From the NCBI GenBank assembly GCA_934434905.1, contig CAKSAI010000041.1:1-15753 (forward strand): 15,753 nt of DNA, in the 5' to 3' direction. This DNA is from an uncultured Lachnospiraceae bacterium. GTDB taxonomy: Bacteria > Bacillota > Clostridia > Lachnospirales > Lachnospiraceae. Both the position numbers and the translations under genes were made by a program. The notes beneath the pieces are model-generated. The model did no database searches and was not told the origin of the DNA. It saw nothing but the letters and a program-made list of their open reading frames with translations. The first letter of the stretch is position 1. Each line of letters opens with the position of its first letter. Shown here piece by piece: positions 13,960 through 15,753 of this stretch.

Positions 13960-15156
13960 ATGCTTAATTTTGTATACGAAACACCGACAAAGGTATACTT
14001 CGGAAAAGATGAGGAACGAAAGATTGGGAAGATTCTGGCAGAATATGCACCTCAGAAGGTTCTGCTCCATTACGGTGGGCAGTCGGCGAAGAAAAGCGGG
14101 CTCTTAGACAGAGTGAAGAAGGCTCTGGAGGATGAGAAGATCCAATATGTGGAATTGGGAGGCGTAGTGGCGAACCCGGAACTGGCGCTGGTGCGAGAGG
14201 GGATTAAGCTTTGCCTCTCGGAGGGGGTTGACTTCGTTCTTGCAGTTGGCGGAGGATCTGTTCTGGATTCTGCCAAGGATATTGCGAACGGTGCGGCAAA
14301 TCCTGACATTGATGTCTGGGATTTTTCCCTCGGAAAATGCGTGCCCAAGAAGACGTTGAGAAAGGGTGCGATTCTGACATTGTCTGCAGCGGGCTCAGAG
14401 ATGTCCAATTCCTGTGTGATAACAAATACGGATACAGGAGAAAAGAGAGGATATGGCTGTAGCTGCAACAGAATGGATTTTGCCATAGAAAATCCGGAAC
14501 TGACGTATACCGTGAGTCCTTATCAGACGGCGTGCGGTGCAGTGGATATTGCAATGCATACAATAGAACGCTACTTCTGTCCGGGCGAGGATACCTATCT
14601 TACGGATGCTATAGCAGAAGCCGTGATAAAAAGTGTTATGAAGGCGGGAAAGGACTGCCTTGAGAATCCCTATAGCTATGAAGCAAGGGCCAACATGATG
14701 TGGGCATCCAGTCTTGCACATAACGGGCTTACCCAGTGCGGAAGACAATTTATGCTGGTAGTACATCAGCTTGAACATGAGATTTCGGGAATGTACCCGG
14801 AGGTTGCACATGGCGCGGGACTTGCGGCCTTGTGGTGTAGCTGGGCGAGATATGTGTACCAAGCCAATATTTCCAGGTGGCTTCAGTATGCAGCGAATGT
14901 ATGGAATCTCGACATAGATTATGAGCACCCGGAGAGGACAATAGAAGCTGCGATTGACATGCAGGAACAGTACTATAGGTCGATTGGCATGCCGACGAAT
15001 CTGAGATGTTTGGGTGTAAAAGAAGCGGATCTGGAGAAACTCACGCAGAACTGCACGAGAAATAGAACAAGAAGCCTTCCGGGATACAAGACCTTGGAAT
15101 ATGAAGATATACGGAATATCTACCGGATGGCGTATGAGACGAAAGAACTACAGTAA
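13960..15156 (+). CDS. Iron-containing alcohol dehydrogenase (butanol dehydrogenase/YqhD type)
   Basis: Cytoplasmic NAD(P)H-dependent group III alcohol dehydrogenase, probably reducing aldehydes to alcohols. Of 398 residues, an N-terminal 'YETPTKVYFGK' (6-16) precedes the nucleotide motif 'VGGGSVLDSAKDIANGAA' (96-113). Predicted metal ligands are D196 and H200 ('CGAVDIAMHTIERYF'), H269 ('VVHQLEHE') and H284 ('EVAHGAG'). Start at 13960: AGGAGG six bases upstream; the longer open frame from 13900 covers the promoter and RBS. It sits alone between remnants of an AbiE locus, has its own promoter, and is followed by an 18-bp stem-loop. Exact substrate cannot be told. Confidence 0.92.
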   Translation: MLNFVYETPTKVYFGKDEERKIGKILAEYAPQKVLLHYGGQSAKKSGLLDRVKKALEDEKIQYVELGGVVANPELALVREGIKLCLSEGVDFVLAVGGGSVLDSAKDIANGAANPDIDVWDFSLGKCVPKKTLRKGAILTLSAAGSEMSNSCVITNTDTGEKRGYGCSCNRMDFAIENPELTYTVSPYQTACGAVDIAMHTIERYFCPGEDTYLTDAIAEAVIKSVMKAGKDCLENPYSYEARANMMWASSLAHNGLTQCGRQFMLVVHQLEHEISGMYPEVAHGAGLAALWCSWARYVYQANISRWLQYAANVWNLDIDYEHPERTIEAAIDMQEQYYRSIGMPTNLRCLGVKEADLEKLTQNCTRNRTRSLPGYKTLEYEDIRNIYRMAYETKELQ

Positions 15157-15157
15157 G

Positions 15158-15197
15158 ACCAAGACCTTGAGAGATTAACATCTTTCAAGGTCTTGGT
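15158..15197 (+). terminator. Long stem-loop after the alcohol dehydrogenase, no T-tract
   Basis: ACCAAGACCTTGA (15158-15170) pairs perfectly with TCAAGGTCTTGGT (15185-15197). Inner GAGAT/ATCTT pairing extends the stem to 18 pairs (one G-U) around a TAAC loop. It starts two bases after the stop codon, the position expected of a terminator, but GGCATATG follows instead of a T-run. It may stabilise the 3' end of the message or act as a weak terminator. Confidence 0.55.
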
Positions 15198-15201
15198 GGC
15201 A

Positions 15202-15224
15202 TATGTGGACGATAATATGTCTGT
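15202..15224 (+). repeat. Copy B of the 23-bp direct repeat (antitoxin gene fragment)
   Basis: Matches 13670-13692 at 22 of 23 bases in the same orientation. It can still be read as YVDDNMSV before a stop at 15238-15240. It directly follows the stem-loop of the alcohol dehydrogenase and is best explained as a remnant of a second antitoxin gene or a recombination footprint. Confidence 0.8.
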
Positions 15225-15236
15225 AAAAACTTACAA

Positions 15237-15283
15237 TTAAGTAAAAATACACACAGTTATAGATTGTGTGTATTTTTACTTGA
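15237..15283 (+). promoter_or_regulatory. Operator inverted repeat 1, upstream and over the -35 box
   Basis: TTAAGTAAAAATACACACA (15237-15255) and TGTGTGTATTTTTACTTGA (15265-15283) are inverted arms of 19 bases with one mismatch and a nine-base centre. The right arm runs into the TTGACA of the following promoter. The core half-site AAGTAAnAATACAC is shared with inverted repeat 2, which marks both as binding sites of one protein. Confidence 0.8.
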
Positions 15284-15307
15284 CAAGGAATTAATTGGTA
15301 GTATAAT
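15280..15307 (+). promoter_or_regulatory. Consensus promoter of the second AbiEi-type antitoxin
   Basis: TTGACA (15280-15285) and TATAAT (15302-15307) are both perfect, with a 16-base spacer. The promoter is bracketed by inverted repeats on each side: the first overlaps its -35, and the second begins at the base after its -10. Confidence 0.85.
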
Positions 15308-15355
15308 TTAAGTAACAATACACACCATACAACACATAAGTGTATTATTACTTAA
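15308..15355 (+). promoter_or_regulatory. Operator inverted repeat 2, over the transcription start
   Basis: TTAAGTAACAATACAC (15308-15323) and GTGTATTATTACTTAA (15340-15355) are inverted 16-base arms with one mismatch and a 16-base centre. They cover the expected transcription start and the leader before the RBS. The arms repeat the half-site of inverted repeat 1, making four copies around one promoter. Confidence 0.8.
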
Positions 15356-15375
15356 AAAGACGAGGACGTGAGAAT

Positions 15376-15708
15376 ATGATTTTAACTTATAGGGAATGCA
15401 TCGAGCGCTTTGGCTCTGACTATATGATAAAAAAAGAGATTAGCAAAGGAAATTTGTTTCAAAAAGGCAAAGGGTTTTACTCGGACAACGAACTATGCTC
15501 AGAATTGGAATTGATTGTAGCAAAATATCCGAGAGCAGTATTTACCAGTGGAAGTGCCTACTATTACTATGGATTTACGGATGCTATACCTGATCACTAT
15601 TGTCTTGCGACAAAAAGAGGGGATACAAGAATAAAGGATAAGCTTGTAAAACAGACATTTGTAAATGATGATTTGTATGAATATGGGAAATGTAAAATAA
15701 TTTCATGA
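15376..15708 (+). CDS. AbiEi-family antitoxin domain protein, apparently C-terminally truncated
   Basis: 110 residues matching the N-terminal part of a second, different AbiEi-type antitoxin family: a winged-helix start 'MILTYRECIERFGSDYMIKKEISKGNLFQKGKG', then 'YSDNELCSELELIVAKYPRAVFTSGSAYYYYGFTDAIPD', 'CLATKRGDTRIKD' and 'QTFVNDDLYEYGK'. Related proteins as I recall them run to about 190-200 residues, continuing with a domain absent here. TGA at 15706-15708 ends the frame and no continuation is visible in the other frames. A frame starting at 15705 (ATGA overlap; MKLNRKWRRRVV) stays open to the window edge, but has no RBS and no known motif. Start at 15376: GAGG ten bases upstream; the longer frame from GTG 15340 lies over operator 2. 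Probably autoregulated through the flanking inverted repeats. Confidence 0.7.
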   Translation: MILTYRECIERFGSDYMIKKEISKGNLFQKGKGFYSDNELCSELELIVAKYPRAVFTSGSAYYYYGFTDAIPDHYCLATKRGDTRIKDKLVKQTFVNDDLYEYGKCKIIS

Positions 15709-15753
15709 AACTAAACCGCAAATGGAGAAGGCGGGTAGTTATAAAAAATAATT

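Overview
The window looks like a chromosomal segment of a gut-type Clostridia bacterium, most likely Lachnospiraceae. The evidence is the run birA - small uncharacterised protein - coaX - dusB - greA - lysS, AGGAGG-type ribosome binding sites throughout, consensus sigma-A promoters and moderate GC. No taxon-specific RNA gene is present, so the assignment rests on gene content and order recalled from memory. There are no tRNA, rRNA or CRISPR features, and no gene-free gap reaches 300 bases.

Region 1 (1-4183) is a sugar-acid catabolic module. A minus-strand regulator joins a LacI-like sensor to a C-terminal LuxR-type helix-turn-helix. It diverges from a tight operon of a GalM-like mutarotase, a DgoD-like D-galactonate dehydratase and an SDR oxidoreductase. 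Together these suggest oxidative use of galactose or galactonate, with the kinase and aldolase not in the window.

Region 2 (4184-12371) is a housekeeping block, all plus strand: nfeD - SPFH protein - argF - birA - small conserved protein - coaX - dusB - greA - lysS. Gene gaps are short, with ATGA overlaps at argF/birA and coaX/dusB. A consensus promoter for greA-lysS overlaps the dusB stop codon. A strong intrinsic terminator follows lysS. LysRS carries a MetRS/Trbp111-type tRNA-binding domain at its C-terminus, encoded in DNA of clearly lower GC than the catalytic core.

Region 3 (12372-15753) is an accessory, rearranged zone. It holds an AT-rich ogt, a gene relic, an orphan AbiEi/DUF6088-type antitoxin whose toxin survives only as a scar of a few codons, an iron-type alcohol dehydrogenase, a 23-bp copied piece of the antitoxin gene, and a second, different and apparently truncated AbiEi-type antitoxin. 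The last gene has a consensus promoter bracketed by two large inverted repeats sharing one half-site, a clear autoregulatory layout. The region reads as a decayed AbiE toxin-antitoxin hotspot with a metabolic gene inside it.
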